Below, piece after piece: positions 43,618-54,047 of a stretch of DNA of 64,000 bases (the first letter of the stretch is position 1; every line of letters begins with the position of its first letter). Source of the stretch: Desmonostoc vinosum HA7617-LM4 (GTDB lineage Bacteria; Cyanobacteriota; Cyanobacteriia; Cyanobacteriales; Nostocaceae); assembly GCA_019359515.1 (NCBI GenBank), contig JAHHHC010000021.1, positions 1 to 64,000 on the forward strand, read 5' to 3'. The notes beneath the pieces were generated by a model. That model had not been told where the DNA came from. It made no database searches and worked only from the letters and a program-made list of their open reading frames with translations. Position numbers and translations under genes: made by a program.

Positions 43618-45159
43618 ATGACACAATATTCAATTACAGGGGATTCTGCCCAACGTCTGTTTACTCTTACCGACGATCGCCAAAAGGAGTTAGACTCTTC
43701 TGATTGGGAATCACGCATGGCCAGATTAGTCGGCTTTGAAGAAGAACTCACCTCCTTTGATAACCAACCATCAGAAGATGCCGATATCCCAGAGTACACA
43801 ATCTCTCAACCCCCAGAAGCTAAAACTCAGCAACCCCTCTCAGCTAACCCCTTCGCGAAGCTAGGTTTAGTAGGGGCCGGTACCCTAGCTATAGTTTTGG
43901 TGGCTGGCGTATTTTTATCTCAATTGATGAGTGGCACTAATCAGAAGCCAAAAACCAGTATAGTTGTTCCCCAAGTGCGATCGCAACCAACAGAATCTCG
44001 CACCCAACAGCTAGAAACCGAAGTAGAAACCCTCAAAACAAAATTAGCCCTCAGCGAACAAGCAGAAGTAGTCAAAGCCGCACAACAAAAACTCAGAACC
44101 GCAAAATCACCCACCGTAGCCTCACGAATAGAATCACCAGTTGCATCTAGAAGCAGAGTCAGAACAGAAATACAAAGAACGCCAGCACCCACACAAACAG
44201 TTCGGATAGTGACAGTACCAGCCCCACAACGGCCTGTTGCATCCATACCTGCATCACCTCCACCAGTTGCCAGCCCCACCCCAGTAACTCCACCACCCAA
44301 ACCAGACCCACTTGATGAATGGTCAAAGCTAGCCAAGTTGGGTAGTTATGGTCAAGTCAATGTCACCGAAAAACCTAATGTCGTCGCCACTAACCCTGCA
44401 CCACCAAATAACATCCAACCACCCCCACAGTCACAAAATCCCGTACAACCACCCCAACCCCAACCTCCTGTAGTCAGCCAAGTACAACAGCAAAACCCGA
44501 AATCTGTACCAGTAGGAAGTAGTGTCAAAGCTGTTTTAGCGACCGCCGTCTTTGGAGAAACTACAAGGCTAAGAAGTAGTAATAATAGCGAGCAAGATGA
44601 AACCAAAAACGTATTTGTGGTGCGTTTAAAAGAACCTTTAAAATCTACAAATGGTGAAGTTGCTTTACCTGCAAATACCGAATTTTTAACTGAAATTCGT
44701 TCGATTTCTGAGCAGGGATTATTACAGTTAGATGTGGTCAAATTAGTTATACAAGATAAAGGCAATATCACAGAAAAGAGCTTACCACAAAACGCGATCA
44801 CTATTCGCGCACCTCAAGGTAGACCTCTAATAGCAAACCAATTTTCTAACAAAGGAGGATCTATTACTGGCATGGATGTGGGGCTATTTGCTTTGGGTGC
44901 TGTTGGTAAAGTAGGAGAGATATTAAATCGTAATGATTCCCAAGTGACCACAGTTGGTAACAGTACAACCATTACCAGCGGCAACACCAGACGTAACATT
45001 TTGGCCGGACTATTAGAAGGTGGTATGAACACCGTAGTTCCTCAAATTGCCCAACGAAACCAACAAGCTATTTCCCAAATGATGCAACGTACTAACATTT
45101 GGTTTTTAGCAGCAGGTAAAAATGTAGAAATATATGTCAATCAATCAATGCAGTTTTGA
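43618..45159 (+). CDS. VirB10/TrbI-like protein
   Basis: From the ATG at 43618 the protein has 513 residues (a TTG five codons upstream is possible). A cytoplasmic N terminus is followed by one transmembrane helix (about 75-100), a coiled coil, a long proline-rich stretch (about 190-300), and a C-terminal beta-rich domain with PVGSSVKAVLATAVFGET, the LPANTEFLTEIRSIS region and the final GKNVEIYVNQSM. This order is that of VirB10/TrbI, which spans both membranes and links energy to the outer-membrane pore. Confidence 0.85.
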   Translation: MTQYSITGDSAQRLFTLTDDRQKELDSSDWESRMARLVGFEEELTSFDNQPSEDADIPEYTISQPPEAKTQQPLSANPFAKLGLVGAGTLAIVLVAGVFLSQLMSGTNQKPKTSIVVPQVRSQPTESRTQQLETEVETLKTKLALSEQAEVVKAAQQKLRTAKSPTVASRIESPVASRSRVRTEIQRTPAPTQTVRIVTVPAPQRPVASIPASPPPVASPTPVTPPPKPDPLDEWSKLAKLGSYGQVNVTEKPNVVATNPAPPNNIQPPPQSQNPVQPPQPQPPVVSQVQQQNPKSVPVGSSVKAVLATAVFGETTRLRSSNNSEQDETKNVFVVRLKEPLKSTNGEVALPANTEFLTEIRSISEQGLLQLDVVKLVIQDKGNITEKSLPQNAITIRAPQGRPLIANQFSNKGGSITGMDVGLFALGAVGKVGEILNRNDSQVTTVGNSTTITSGNTRRNILAGLLEGGMNTVVPQIAQRNQQAISQMMQRTNIWFLAAGKNVEIYVNQSMQF

Positions 45160-45167
45160 GTTATTGG

Positions 45168-45232
45168 GAATTCGTAATTCGTAATGACGCTCGAGGACTC
45201 GCTACCGCTGCGCTAACGTAATTCGTAATTAT
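45168..45232. repeat. 'attcgtaat' repeat cluster
   Basis: Same block family as 16735-16970 and 53820-53966 (TTCGTAATTCGTAATGACG and GCTACCGCTGCGCTAACG). Confidence 0.7.
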
Positions 45233-45393
45233 TAGACTTCTTGCAAAAGTCCTAATTACAGTTTATTTCTTTGCGCGGCAGTTGCTACAACGGGGGAAAC
45301 CCCCGCGACGCAATGTCTCCCCAACGCGCTGCCTTGCTTTCTCGTAGAGAAGCGGGGCGTAGCCCGGCAAAAAAGATTTATGCAAGAGGTTTA
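45233..45393. mobile_element. MITE-like element sharing termini with 12032-12200
   Basis: The left end TAGACTTCTTGCAAAA (45233-45248) and the imperfect complement TTATGCAAGAGGTTTA (45378-45393) match the termini of the element at 12032-12200. The interior differs: it carries the palindrome at 45283-45315 that also lies inside the second tnpB. Confidence 0.55.
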
Positions 45394-45523
45394 TTGATTA
45401 TTCCTCATCTCCCGGTCACTGAGCGAAGTCGTACCCCTCTGGGGAAGCAAGCTAGCAAGAGCGTCTCCGACAAAAGAAGTCGAAGTGCATCTTCTTTATC
45501 CCTTTCATCTCCTATTTGCAGCC

Positions 45524-46099
45524 ATGAAAAATAACCATAACTTATTAGGAAATACTCCAAAGAAAACCTATTTTATACCGATCGCTTCCGTAATTTTTTC
45601 GGCTGCTGTATTATTTTTTGTTGGTCGTGCTGTAGCTAATAATGCCGTTCTCCGTTCTATGTTTTCTTGCAACGCGCAAGGTTTGGGAGGAGTCGTACCT
45701 ACTCTCAAAGTTTGGTATCAGCAAGGGACGAACCTTAGTTTTATTCAGGCTGGAGAGATTATCAAAAAAGTTTGGTTAAATGACCCATCACAGGTAACTA
45801 TAGATTTTGATGGCCCTGTATGTATGCAGTTTGGACAAGACCGGAATACTAACGCCGGAGATTGTAAAAACTCTGCCGCGAATGTCATTCAACTTAGACG
45901 TATTCCCAAACTAAAAATTCCTGGGCTTCCCCCCACTAATAATACTCTTTTAACAGTTGTAACTGATAAGCAAGGTCAAACTAAGTTATATACTTTTCGA
46001 GTTTTATATGCAAATGATAGTCCCGATTATCACACTTTAGCAATTTATCCTGATCCCCCTTCTGCTAAGCAACCATCTTGTGTAAGAGAACCGCAGTGA
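45524..46099 (+). CDS. Anchored periplasmic protein, last gene of T4SS-like cluster (possibly VirB9-like)
   Basis: From the ATG at 45524 the protein has 191 residues: one N-terminal transmembrane helix (about residues 16-40), a pair of conserved-looking cysteines, and a beta-rich domain including NTLLTVVTDKQGQTKLYTFR. This last segment resembles the 'TDRRTY-F' strand of VirB9/TrbG N-terminal domains, but the C-terminal VirB9 domain is missing. It is separated from the VirB10-like gene by a repeat island. The assignment is tentative. Confidence 0.45.
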   Translation: MKNNHNLLGNTPKKTYFIPIASVIFSAAVLFFVGRAVANNAVLRSMFSCNAQGLGGVVPTLKVWYQQGTNLSFIQAGEIIKKVWLNDPSQVTIDFDGPVCMQFGQDRNTNAGDCKNSAANVIQLRRIPKLKIPGLPPTNNTLLTVVTDKQGQTKLYTFRVLYANDSPDYHTLAIYPDPPSAKQPSCVREPQ

Positions 46100-46179
46100 A
46101 AATTCAAAATTCAAAATGGACTAACACAGCTAAAATAGTGCAATAAAAAGGTTTTTAGTTGTGTCGTTCCACTACATTT

Positions 46180-48954
46180 TTAATCAGAAATTAGCTCAGA
46201 ACGATGAATGATTTGGTGAATAGGGATTTCAATCCAAAATTCTGTACCTAACCCTGGCTGCGAATCACATTTAAAAATACCACCATGTTTATCAACCACA
46301 ATTTGATAACTTATTGACAAACCCAAACCAGTACCTTTACCAACCGGCTTAGTAGTAAAAAATGGATCACAAATTCGTGTCTTCAAGTCTTCTGGTATTC
46401 CTAAACCATTGTCTGCAATGCGAATCACTACGCTTTTGGTGTTGTCTTTTAGCTTTCCAATAGTAGTACAGATAATAATTTGACCATTGCGCGGTTCTAA
46501 TTTAGACTCTCTATAATCTTCTACAGCATCGATCGCATTACTCAAAACATTCATAAATACCTGATTTAGCTGTCCAGCATAGCACGCTATTAATGGGAGA
46601 TCGCCGTATTCTTTAACTAACTCAATAGCAGGACTTTCAGGTTTGGCTTTGAATCGATGTTGCAAAATCAGTAAAGTGCTATCAATGCCTTCATGAATAT
46701 TAACTGGTTTCATTTCGGCTTGGTCAAGGCGAGAGAAATTCCGTAAACCCAAAACAATCTGACGGATGCGATCAACTCCAATTTTCATGGACGATAGAGT
46801 TTTAGGCAAATCCTCAATCGCAAATTCTAAATCTATCTCTTGTGCAAGTTCACGAATTTCGCAGCTGGGATTGGGGCAATCTTGCTGATAGAGTTTTAAG
46901 ATATCGAGTAAATCTTGTGCGTATTCACTAACATGGTTGATGTTGCCGTAGATAAAGTTTACCGGGTTGTTAATTTCGTGAGCTACACCAGCTACCAACT
47001 GACCTAGTGAAGACATTTTCTCGGTTTGGATAAGTTGGGTTTGAGTTTGTTGTAAATTATACAGAGCTTGAGTTAACTTTTCTGTTTGATCCTTGGTTTG
47101 GTTGAGGAATTGGGCTTGTTGGAGTGCAACCCCAAGCTGATTGGCGATTTGGGCGATGAACCTAACTTCTGAGGTTTCCCAGTGGCGGGGAGCAGAGTTT
47201 TGGTAAGCTGCTAGTAAGCCCCAAAGTTGTTGTCCAATCAATATTGGTGCTATTGTATATGCCTTGGTCTGAATTTGCTCTAAAGCTGCCAGATGACAGT
47301 CAGAATGATTAGCCTGGTAAATGTCATCAACTGCAAAGGTTTGATTGTAGCGATACCGCCCACCTTGAGTTTCGCGTAAATAAGTATCATCCCAAACGGT
47401 TTTCTTCTGGGAACAGATTAATTTATCCCAGCCTTCACCAACAAATTCAGCAATAAACTCCCCACTCCAATCTGCGCTGAACCGATAAACTGCAACTCGA
47501 TCTGCTTGTAGTGATTGACATACTTCTTGCGTAGTCGTTTGAAAAATCTCATCTAGATTTAAAGATTCCCGAATCTTGGCAACTACTTCAAATAATATCC
47601 GTTGTTGTTCTGCTACTTGTTGTAGTTCAACTGTACGTTTTTGAACTTGTTTTTCTAAATTTTCGTTGAAGGTTTGTACTTGTTGATATAGCTCATGCTG
47701 CTGAATTGCCGACGCAAAAATTTGACTAAGTTCTCTAGCTAATTCAATGTCTTCCTCTGTCCATTGTCGGGCTTGAGCCTGCTTAGATTCTCGCCAAGTC
47801 TCAAAGGAGAGATGGGGGTATACTTGCCTTTGATCGAGGTCAAATTTACCCGCCCATAAGATTTCTGTGTCTATTTCGTTTCGGAAAATACTTAAATAAC
47901 CCAGCAATTGTTGACGATACACAAGTGGGATCATTAACACGCTGCGAATTTTTGTTGTTTGTATAGCAGCTTGTAAGCTTCGCAATTCTGGAGTTTGATA
48001 GATGTCTGTAATTGCCCAAACATCATAGTTACTGGACTTGTAGTATTTTTGCCAGATGTTATACTGCTCGATTAGTGGGTATATGTTTTGTTCTGGCAGC
48101 ACGGGCTGTTGTCCACAAGTATAAACTTTGACATACTCACCTCCAGATATCAGGCATTCTGTCAAGCCTTTAATGCTGCCATTTGAAAAACTCAAAGCTT
48201 CGTTTCTCATGCAAAGCCTGCCACCAACACCATCAAAGTCAGCAACAACTGCTTCTAAAGCAGGCTGTATTGCGATCGTTGGTAGTGAATGTAGTAGAGT
48301 GGCAACACGGTTAATGATAGTTTGCCGTTGGGCTTTGGCACGGGCTTGAGTCAGGAGGGTACTTTGAGCGATCGCGACTGATAACTGATCAACTACCATC
48401 TGCATCGCTTTGAGTTCATATTCTGAAATCTGGCGTGACTCTGAGTGATGAGATACCAACAGCCCCCAAAGTGTATCTTGATAAATGATCGGTGCTACTA
48501 CAGAAGATTTCACTCCCATTGCCGTTAAGTATTTAACATGGCAAGGATCTACAGTGCGATAGTGAATCTCTTCTGATAAAGTGTCGCCATTTTCTAAATC
48601 GTGTAAGTAACTTTGACCAATCTCTTGAGTTTCAACATTCACTACCGAACGTACCCGCGATTTGATGAGCAGTTCACGAGCATCAGCTGGGATGTCACCA
48701 GCCGGAAAATTTAGCCCTAATAACGATGGTAAGCGATTTTCATGGATCGACTCAGCAATCACCTGACCACTGCGATCGGCATGAAATTTGTAAATCATCA
48801 CTCGGTCTGTTTTTAGTAATAAACGTACTTCTGCTGTTGTAACTGTGATAATTTCTTCTAACTCTAAGCTGCGGCGAATCCGATTTGTAATGCGGTGCAG
48901 TATACTTTCTTCATGAATATCCACTTGTAAATCTTGTTTAGTGTTTAATGTCAT
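46180..48954 (-). CDS. Multi-GAF sensor histidine kinase with two CBCR-like GAF domains
   Basis: The 924-residue protein has three GAF domains followed by a histidine kinase. GAF1 (about residues 15-200) holds [14 protein letters not shown] with C138-H139. GAF2 (about 215-425) has no such Cys-His. After a coiled coil, GAF3 (about 450-620) holds [16 protein letters not shown] with C553-H554. A Cys-His pair at this place is the bilin attachment site of cyanobacteriochromes. The kinase part has the phosphoacceptor H659 in [12 protein letters not shown], the N box ([10 protein letters not shown]), DNGLGIP and GTGLGLSI. No response regulator gene is adjacent. It is probably a light sensor acting in the cytoplasm. 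Confidence 0.88.
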   Translation of the reverse strand: MTLNTKQDLQVDIHEESILHRITNRIRRSLELEEIITVTTAEVRLLLKTDRVMIYKFHADRSGQVIAESIHENRLPSLLGLNFPAGDIPADARELLIKSRVRSVVNVETQEIGQSYLHDLENGDTLSEEIHYRTVDPCHVKYLTAMGVKSSVVAPIIYQDTLWGLLVSHHSESRQISEYELKAMQMVVDQLSVAIAQSTLLTQARAKAQRQTIINRVATLLHSLPTIAIQPALEAVVADFDGVGGRLCMRNEALSFSNGSIKGLTECLISGGEYVKVYTCGQQPVLPEQNIYPLIEQYNIWQKYYKSSNYDVWAITDIYQTPELRSLQAAIQTTKIRSVLMIPLVYRQQLLGYLSIFRNEIDTEILWAGKFDLDQRQVYPHLSFETWRESKQAQARQWTEEDIELARELSQIFASAIQQHELYQQVQTFNENLEKQVQKRTVELQQVAEQQRILFEVVAKIRESLNLDEIFQTTTQEVCQSLQADRVAVYRFSADWSGEFIAEFVGEGWDKLICSQKKTVWDDTYLRETQGGRYRYNQTFAVDDIYQANHSDCHLAALEQIQTKAYTIAPILIGQQLWGLLAAYQNSAPRHWETSEVRFIAQIANQLGVALQQAQFLNQTKDQTEKLTQALYNLQQTQTQLIQTEKMSSLGQLVAGVAHEINNPVNFIYGNINHVSEYAQDLLDILKLYQQDCPNPSCEIRELAQEIDLEFAIEDLPKTLSSMKIGVDRIRQIVLGLRNFSRLDQAEMKPVNIHEGIDSTLLILQHRFKAKPESPAIELVKEYGDLPLIACYAGQLNQVFMNVLSNAIDAVEDYRESKLEPRNGQIIICTTIGKLKDNTKSVVIRIADNGLGIPEDLKTRICDPFFTTKPVGKGTGLGLSISYQIVVDKHGGIFKCDSQPGLGTEFWIEIPIHQIIHRSELISD

Positions 48955-49286
48955 TGTTTTCGACTAAATATTAATATTGGTAACTAGACACAATTAAATA
49001 TAAAAACATTCTTAATTTTATTAATCAACTTGTCGTCAGTAAAACTACTAGCAAATTACTGCGAGTGATTCTATTTACTAATAATTCATAAAAAGCATAA
49101 TTAAAATAGTAAATTTTATTTATAAAAATAAATATTTTATTTATAGAGAATACAAGATTTTTTATTATCTTCGTAGTAACGCACCTACCCAAGAATGGCA
49201 CTTTTAACCAAAAATTGCTGTCTAGATTCCCGACTTCTTTAAGAAGTTGGGGATCTAATCACCCTATGCAACTCTTAAATAAAAAA
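48955..49286. other. AT-rich spacer upstream of the kinase gene
   Basis: The strongly AT-rich stretch (about 48960-49170) precedes the minus-strand kinase and probably contains its promoter. No gene is visible. Confidence 0.5.
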
Positions 49287-49314
49287 TACAGATGCAATAT
49301 TTTTTGCATCTGTA
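49287..49314 (-). terminator. Rho-independent terminator of the ArsA/Get3-like gene
   Basis: An 11-base-pair perfect stem (TACAGATGCAA and its complement, 6-base loop) is followed on the minus strand by TTTTTTA, a classical intrinsic terminator. It lies 71 bases after the stop at 49386. Confidence 0.85.
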
Positions 49315-49385
49315 CTAGATCCTTATAGACAATAGCCCATATATCTCTTCCCTAGCCTCTAGACCCTAGTCCCTAGTCCCTATTT

Positions 49386-50576
49386 TCAAGACACTTTTGC
49401 ATTATCGGCAAAACGAATTTTTAAATAATCTTCTTCCATTCTTGCTCCTGCCGGTTGTAGTGCTGCTAAAGCTTGAGGTAATACTAAGTTACGTCTGTGA
49501 TTGCCAATTGTAATGTTTAATTCATCTCCGGTTTTACTCAGATGAACCTGCTCTTTAGGAATACCAGGTAAGTAAAGTTCTAAACTGTATTGATTTTGCT
49601 CTTGTACGACTTTAATAGTCGTTTCTTTGTAATAAACTTGAGTTGGATCTTCATCTTTATAGAGCGTTTCTTTCAGCCTTTCTAATGCTGGTAAACCACA
49701 CATCTCCTCAGAAAAAAGCGGAACTTCTTTGACTGGAAGAGGGTGGAAATTATCGTGAATCTCTTGGCGATATTGCTGTTGATTTTCTTTCCAACGTTGG
49801 AAAAACGGGTCTTCTACTTCGCGGGGAATGATGCGATTGGCTACTACTAAATCTGTTGCCACATTATACAAACTTAGATAAGCATGAGCGCGAAGCGACT
49901 CTTTAATCACCATCTTTTCTGGATTAGTAATCAAGCGCACCGAGGTTTGAGTATTGTCGGTTAATACTTTTTCCAATGCTTCAATTTGCTCATAAAACTC
50001 ATAAGGTGCATCCATCACTTCTTTGTCTGGTAGTGAAAAACCAGCGATGGGTTTAAAAATAGGTTCAACCAAAGGTCTTAAAGCCACCGAGATATTTTGA
50101 AACGGTTTGTAAAAACGGCGCATATACCAACCGCTGACTTCTGGCAAACTCAGCAAGCGTAGTGCTGTCCCAGTAGGAGCTGAGTCAATAATTAAGACAT
50201 CAAACTCACCTTCATCATAGTGGCGTTTCATCCTTACCAAACCAAAAATCTCATCCATGCCTGGTAAGATGGCCAATTCTTCTGCCTGTACTCCGTCTAA
50301 ACCCCTTGCTTGTAAAACTTGAGTGATATAACGTTTCACAGAACCCCAGTTGGCCTCTAGTTCTAGCAATGCATCTAGTTCTGCACCCCATAAATTTGGG
50401 CGAATCTCGCGAGGCGCATGTCCTAGTTCTAGGTCAAAACTGTCCGCTAAAGAATGGGCAGGGTCTGTACTCAAAACTAGTGTACGATAGCCTAGTTCCG
50501 CACAGCGAAGTCCAGTTGCAGCAGCAACGGAGGTCTTGCCTACGCCGCCTTTGCCTGTCATCAAAATTACACGCAT
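49386..50576 (-). CDS. TRC40/GET3/ArsA family ATPase with C-terminal Hsp20-like domain
   Basis: From the ATG at 50576 (a TTG three codons upstream is less likely) the protein has 396 residues. The deviant Walker [16 protein letters not shown] opens the protein, and [13 protein letters not shown] is the switch region typical of ArsA/Get3. The central part has [19 protein letters not shown]. The C-terminal 70 residues ([18 protein letters not shown]) are an ArsA-HSP20 domain. Such proteins in cyanobacteria are annotated as arsenite-ATPase-like but more likely handle membrane proteins or iron-sulphur or anion cargo. No ars genes are nearby. Confidence 0.9.
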   Translation of the reverse strand: MRVILMTGKGGVGKTSVAAATGLRCAELGYRTLVLSTDPAHSLADSFDLELGHAPREIRPNLWGAELDALLELEANWGSVKRYITQVLQARGLDGVQAEELAILPGMDEIFGLVRMKRHYDEGEFDVLIIDSAPTGTALRLLSLPEVSGWYMRRFYKPFQNISVALRPLVEPIFKPIAGFSLPDKEVMDAPYEFYEQIEALEKVLTDNTQTSVRLITNPEKMVIKESLRAHAYLSLYNVATDLVVANRIIPREVEDPFFQRWKENQQQYRQEIHDNFHPLPVKEVPLFSEEMCGLPALERLKETLYKDEDPTQVYYKETTIKVVQEQNQYSLELYLPGIPKEQVHLSKTGDELNITIGNHRRNLVLPQALAALQPAGARMEEDYLKIRFADNAKVS

Positions 50577-50959
50577 AATGACCAAATAATAGTACTCTTA
50601 GCTTTTTGTTCTCTAAGATGCTTGTTTAATGCTCAAAATAACTATTTCAGTATTTTAGAGCTATTTTGAACATTAATTTATACATTTCGATATTTAGTCG
50701 TCATGCTTAACTAATGCTCATTCTTTATTATCCCTTACACCAACCGATAAAGGACTGGGGAACTCGGGGCCCCCGCTCCCGGAGGAAGTGGGAATTTGTT
50801 ATCGAAACAATCGGGTTTAAAACCGGACTTCGTCCCGCTACGCTAACGCCTTTGAAGACGAAAAGTTTTTGTAATGGGATATAAATCCCCGTTACAAAAA
50901 CGGCCTCCTGCCTCCTGCCTTCGTTATGGGGATACTTTCTAAAAAAATTACCTCAATTA
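50577..50959. other. Intergenic region with dispersed repeats
   Basis: Positions 50757-50790 are the complement of the repeat at 36078-36109. Position 50815-50850 is another dispersed repeat. No gene is supported. Confidence 0.5.
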
Positions 50960-51583
50960 TTAAAATTTCTTCAGAAAGTAACTTTCTGGAAATTTTTCAG
51001 TAATCATGATGATTGGTTGTTTGTTAGAAAAAACTCGATAAGTTCGAGAAAGAATTTTATCTTCTCTTGCTATATTAAAAAAATCAGCTAAATCTTCAGC
51101 TGTTTCTATGGCTGTATCGATGATTTCTTTAAACGTTTCAAGTTTATGTTCTAACCAGAGCCTACCCATTGGTTCTTGCGATTCAATTAGTCTAAGCTTT
51201 AATCTGGGTTCTAGCCTTTCAGGTACAATTATGGATTCGGCATAAATAAAATTATTCAGGCTAATCTTGCCTTGCAATAAAATTTTCCTCTCAATCACTT
51301 GAGTGTCAATATTCAAGTCTAAAGCCGGAAGATTTTTTGTGGTTCTGATTAATTCTTCTGATAATTTAACTAACTGAATTTTTTCTAACAGATAGGCTTC
51401 TAATATTTCTGTTAATGTTCCATCCGTTGTTAGTAAAATTCTTTGAAAAGGACTTAATTTAAGTGGATCAATACGCTTGGTTGTCAATATTTTATGCATC
51501 TGTATACCTGAGATAGCAAGCTCTATAAGCTTTTTTATCTTAGTGTTTTTGTATGTATCTTTTGTAGAATGGGTGAGGCCCAT
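50960..51583 (-). CDS. Chorismate lyase family protein (DUF98)
   Basis: The 207-residue protein has the DUF98 pattern: LSPFQRILLTTDGTLTEILE near the N terminus and RLIESQEPMGRLWLEHKLET in the C-terminal half. Cyanobacterial DUF98 enzymes convert chorismate to 4-hydroxybenzoate plus pyruvate, the first step of plastoquinone synthesis. It is 11 bases after thrS on the same strand, so it may be cotranscribed. An internal Met at residue 29 is an alternative start. Confidence 0.82.
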   Translation of the reverse strand: MGLTHSTKDTYKNTKIKKLIELAISGIQMHKILTTKRIDPLKLSPFQRILLTTDGTLTEILEAYLLEKIQLVKLSEELIRTTKNLPALDLNIDTQVIERKILLQGKISLNNFIYAESIIVPERLEPRLKLRLIESQEPMGRLWLEHKLETFKEIIDTAIETAEDLADFFNIAREDKILSRTYRVFSNKQPIIMITEKFPESYFLKKF

Positions 51584-51594
51584 TCTACTTTTTG

Positions 51595-53424
51595 CTAGAA
51601 GTTCTCGAATTTAGCGATCGCTTGTTGCATTTTCCCCAACACTTCATCCACAGGTATAATTCCTAACTCTCCAGAGGCACGAGTCCGAATACTCAAAGCG
51701 TTATTTTCAACTTCTTTGGCTCCTATTACTGCCATTACGGGTATTTTATCTTTCTCAGCATTGCGAATCAATTTACCCAAGCGATCGCCACTAATATCCA
51801 CTTCTGTTCTGATACTCAAGGCTCTCATTTTCGCTGCCACAGCTTGAGTAAAATCTAACTGTGCCTCACCCACTGGTAGTAATCTAGCTTGCACTGGCGC
51901 TAACCATAAAGGAAAGTCCCCAGCATATTCTTCAATTAATATCCCAATTAACCGCTCCAGTGAACCAAAAGGCGCACGGTGAATCATTACCGGACGTTTG
52001 CGAGAACCATCTTCTGCAACATATTCCAGTTCAAAACGTTCTGGCAAGTTGTAATCTACTTGAACAGTTCCCAGTTGCCACTCGCGTTCTAAGGCATCGC
52101 TGAAAATAAAGTCGAGTTTGGGGCCGTAAAACGCCGCTTCGCCAATTCCTTCAAAGTGTTCCATCCCCAACTGTTCCACTGCACGACGAATTGCACCTTG
52201 AGCTTTTTCCCAAGCTTCATCAGAACCAATGTACTTATCGCTAGCCGGATCACGGAAACTCAGTCTAGCTTTAAAGTTCTTTAATTGCAGTTTATTAAAC
52301 ACTGACAAAATCAAATCCACAACGTTGAGGAATTCGCCGTCTAGTTGTTCTGGAGTGACGAATAAATGTGAATCATCCACGGTGAAACCGCGCACTCTCG
52401 TTAAACCACCTAACTCTCCTGATTGTTCATAGCGGTAAACAGTTCCGAATTCGGCGAACCGGATCGGTAATTCTCGGTAGGAACGTAACTCACTCTTATA
52501 TATTTGAATGTGGAAAGGACAATTCATCGGCTTGAGGACAAAGCCCTGTTCCTGTGCGGCGGCTTGTTCATCTTCCGCCATTAAGGGGAACATATCTTCT
52601 TTATATTTCTGCCAGTGTCCAGAGGTTTTAAATAAATCTACTCTGGCAATGTGAGGAGTAACAACAGGCAAATAACCACGTTTTAGTTGTTCTTGCTTGA
52701 GGAAATCTTCTAGGATAGTCCGCAACAGAGTACCTTTTGGTGTCCACAAAGGTAAACCTGGCCCTACTTGGTCAGAAAATATAAATAACCCAAGTTCTTT
52801 ACCTAGTTTACGGTGGTCTCGCCGCAGGGCTTCTTCTTTACGCCGCTTATATTCAGCGAGTTGTTCTGGACTTTCCCAAGCGGTGGCGTAAATGCGTTGT
52901 AGTTGTGCTTTGGTTTCGTCTCCACGCCAATAAGCACCTGCGACGCTTTCGAGGGCGATCGCTTTGGGATTTAATTCGCTAGTATTTTCTACATGGGGCC
53001 CGGCGCACAAATCCCACCATTCATTCCCCAGGTGGTAAATTGTGATTGGCTCCTCTTTGATATCTGCCAGGATTTCTAGTTTGTACGGTTCCTTAATTGC
53101 CTGAATGCGGCGTTCAGCTTCTTCACGGCTAACTTCTTCGCGCATCACTGGCAGTTTGCGATTGATAATCTTTACCATCTCTTTGTGGATGGCTTTTAAA
53201 TCGTTTTCGCTGAATGGTTCTGGATTGTCAAAGTCATAGTAAAAGCCATTTTCAATCCAGGGGCCGATTGTCACTTGCGCCTTGGGAAACAGCTTTTGTA
53301 CTGCCATTGCCATCACATGGGAAGCGGTGTGGCGAATCTTTTTTAAATTTTCTGATTCGCTGGTACGCGGTAAGTACATTTTTTCGGGTTGTTTTGGCTG
53401 ATTGGGGTCTGGATTGGGCGACAT
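51595..53424 (-). CDS. thrS: Threonine-tRNA ligase
   Basis: The 609-residue class II synthetase has the editing domain first (RHTASHVMAMAVQKLFP with the HxxxH zinc-like pair, and LCAGPHVENTSE), then the catalytic core (motif 2 in RYEQSGELGGLTRVRGF, motif 3 in HRAPFGSLERLIGILIEEY), then the anticodon-binding domain. The zinc Cys is in LKPMNCPFH. The N-terminal TGS domain found in E. coli ThrS is missing, as in other cyanobacterial enzymes I recall. The ATG at 53424 is used; one at 53379 is possible. No T-box leader is visible upstream. Confidence 0.97.
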   Translation of the reverse strand: MSPNPDPNQPKQPEKMYLPRTSESENLKKIRHTASHVMAMAVQKLFPKAQVTIGPWIENGFYYDFDNPEPFSENDLKAIHKEMVKIINRKLPVMREEVSREEAERRIQAIKEPYKLEILADIKEEPITIYHLGNEWWDLCAGPHVENTSELNPKAIALESVAGAYWRGDETKAQLQRIYATAWESPEQLAEYKRRKEEALRRDHRKLGKELGLFIFSDQVGPGLPLWTPKGTLLRTILEDFLKQEQLKRGYLPVVTPHIARVDLFKTSGHWQKYKEDMFPLMAEDEQAAAQEQGFVLKPMNCPFHIQIYKSELRSYRELPIRFAEFGTVYRYEQSGELGGLTRVRGFTVDDSHLFVTPEQLDGEFLNVVDLILSVFNKLQLKNFKARLSFRDPASDKYIGSDEAWEKAQGAIRRAVEQLGMEHFEGIGEAAFYGPKLDFIFSDALEREWQLGTVQVDYNLPERFELEYVAEDGSRKRPVMIHRAPFGSLERLIGILIEEYAGDFPLWLAPVQARLLPVGEAQLDFTQAVAAKMRALSIRTEVDISGDRLGKLIRNAEKDKIPVMAVIGAKEVENNALSIRTRASGELGIIPVDEVLGKMQQAIAKFENF

Positions 53425-54047
53425 CGGCTGCTGAATAATTAGCGAAGTGATTGCAAATAAAAGTTATTCGTTGGAGTTATGAAAAATCAACCCAAATATA
53501 ACATGGAGTGATTTATCAGCTAAAACGGGGTAATACATAACAGCATATCGCAGGTAAATGAGGCATAGATTTTAAGAAAAAAGTCATTTAAAATTCCTCG
53601 CCCCTTTGTGGACGAGGAATTTGGTAATTGGCCTATTACCCATTACCTCCATCGGCGGGGAGGAAAGCCGCTTTCGATAAAAAGGGATTTTTAACCAGTT
53701 CCGTGGGTTTAAGTCCCCCGGTTCTATAATCGGCAAGTTTCGTGTTGGGGTCTTACAAAGTCAGAGCGGAGGAAACCCCCTGGTGACTTTGCGCTAAATC
53801 CCCATTACAAAACTTAATTACGTTAGCGTAGCGTAAAGCCTGCGGCATAGCTTCGCTTAGAGCGAGTCCTCGATAGCGTTAGCGTTAGCGAAGCGGTAGC
53901 GAGTCCTCGAGCGTCAGCGTTAGCGAGGTACGAGCGTCGCGTCATTACGAATTACGAATTACGAATTATTTAACCCTATTCCCTGCGGTATGATCATCCT
54001 GTTGGCGATCGCCTTTAGTTTCGCCAAACTCAACACTGAGAAACTTT
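53425..54047. other. Spacer with hairpin and large inverted repeat cluster
   Basis: A hairpin at 53591-53622 (AAATTCCTCG/CGAGGAATTT) lies 167 bases before thrS on its strand and may be an attenuator or a terminator. Positions 53820-53966 are the inverted counterpart of the repeat array at 16735-16970 (GTTAGCGTAGCG, then GCCTGCGGCATAGCTTCGCT, then TCATTACGAATTACGAATTA). No gene. Confidence 0.6.

Noticed and set aside
45271-45534. 87-residue open frame between the VirB10-like gene and the last cluster gene
   Set aside because: It consists of MITE and dispersed repeat sequence.
52697-53438. Plus-strand open frames within thrS
   Set aside because: They are shadows of the minus-strand thrS coding sequence.
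53591-53622. Possible T-box or other riboswitch upstream of thrS
   Set aside because: Only a simple hairpin is visible; there is no T-box sequence or specifier-loop structure, and T-boxes are not known as usual in cyanobacteria.
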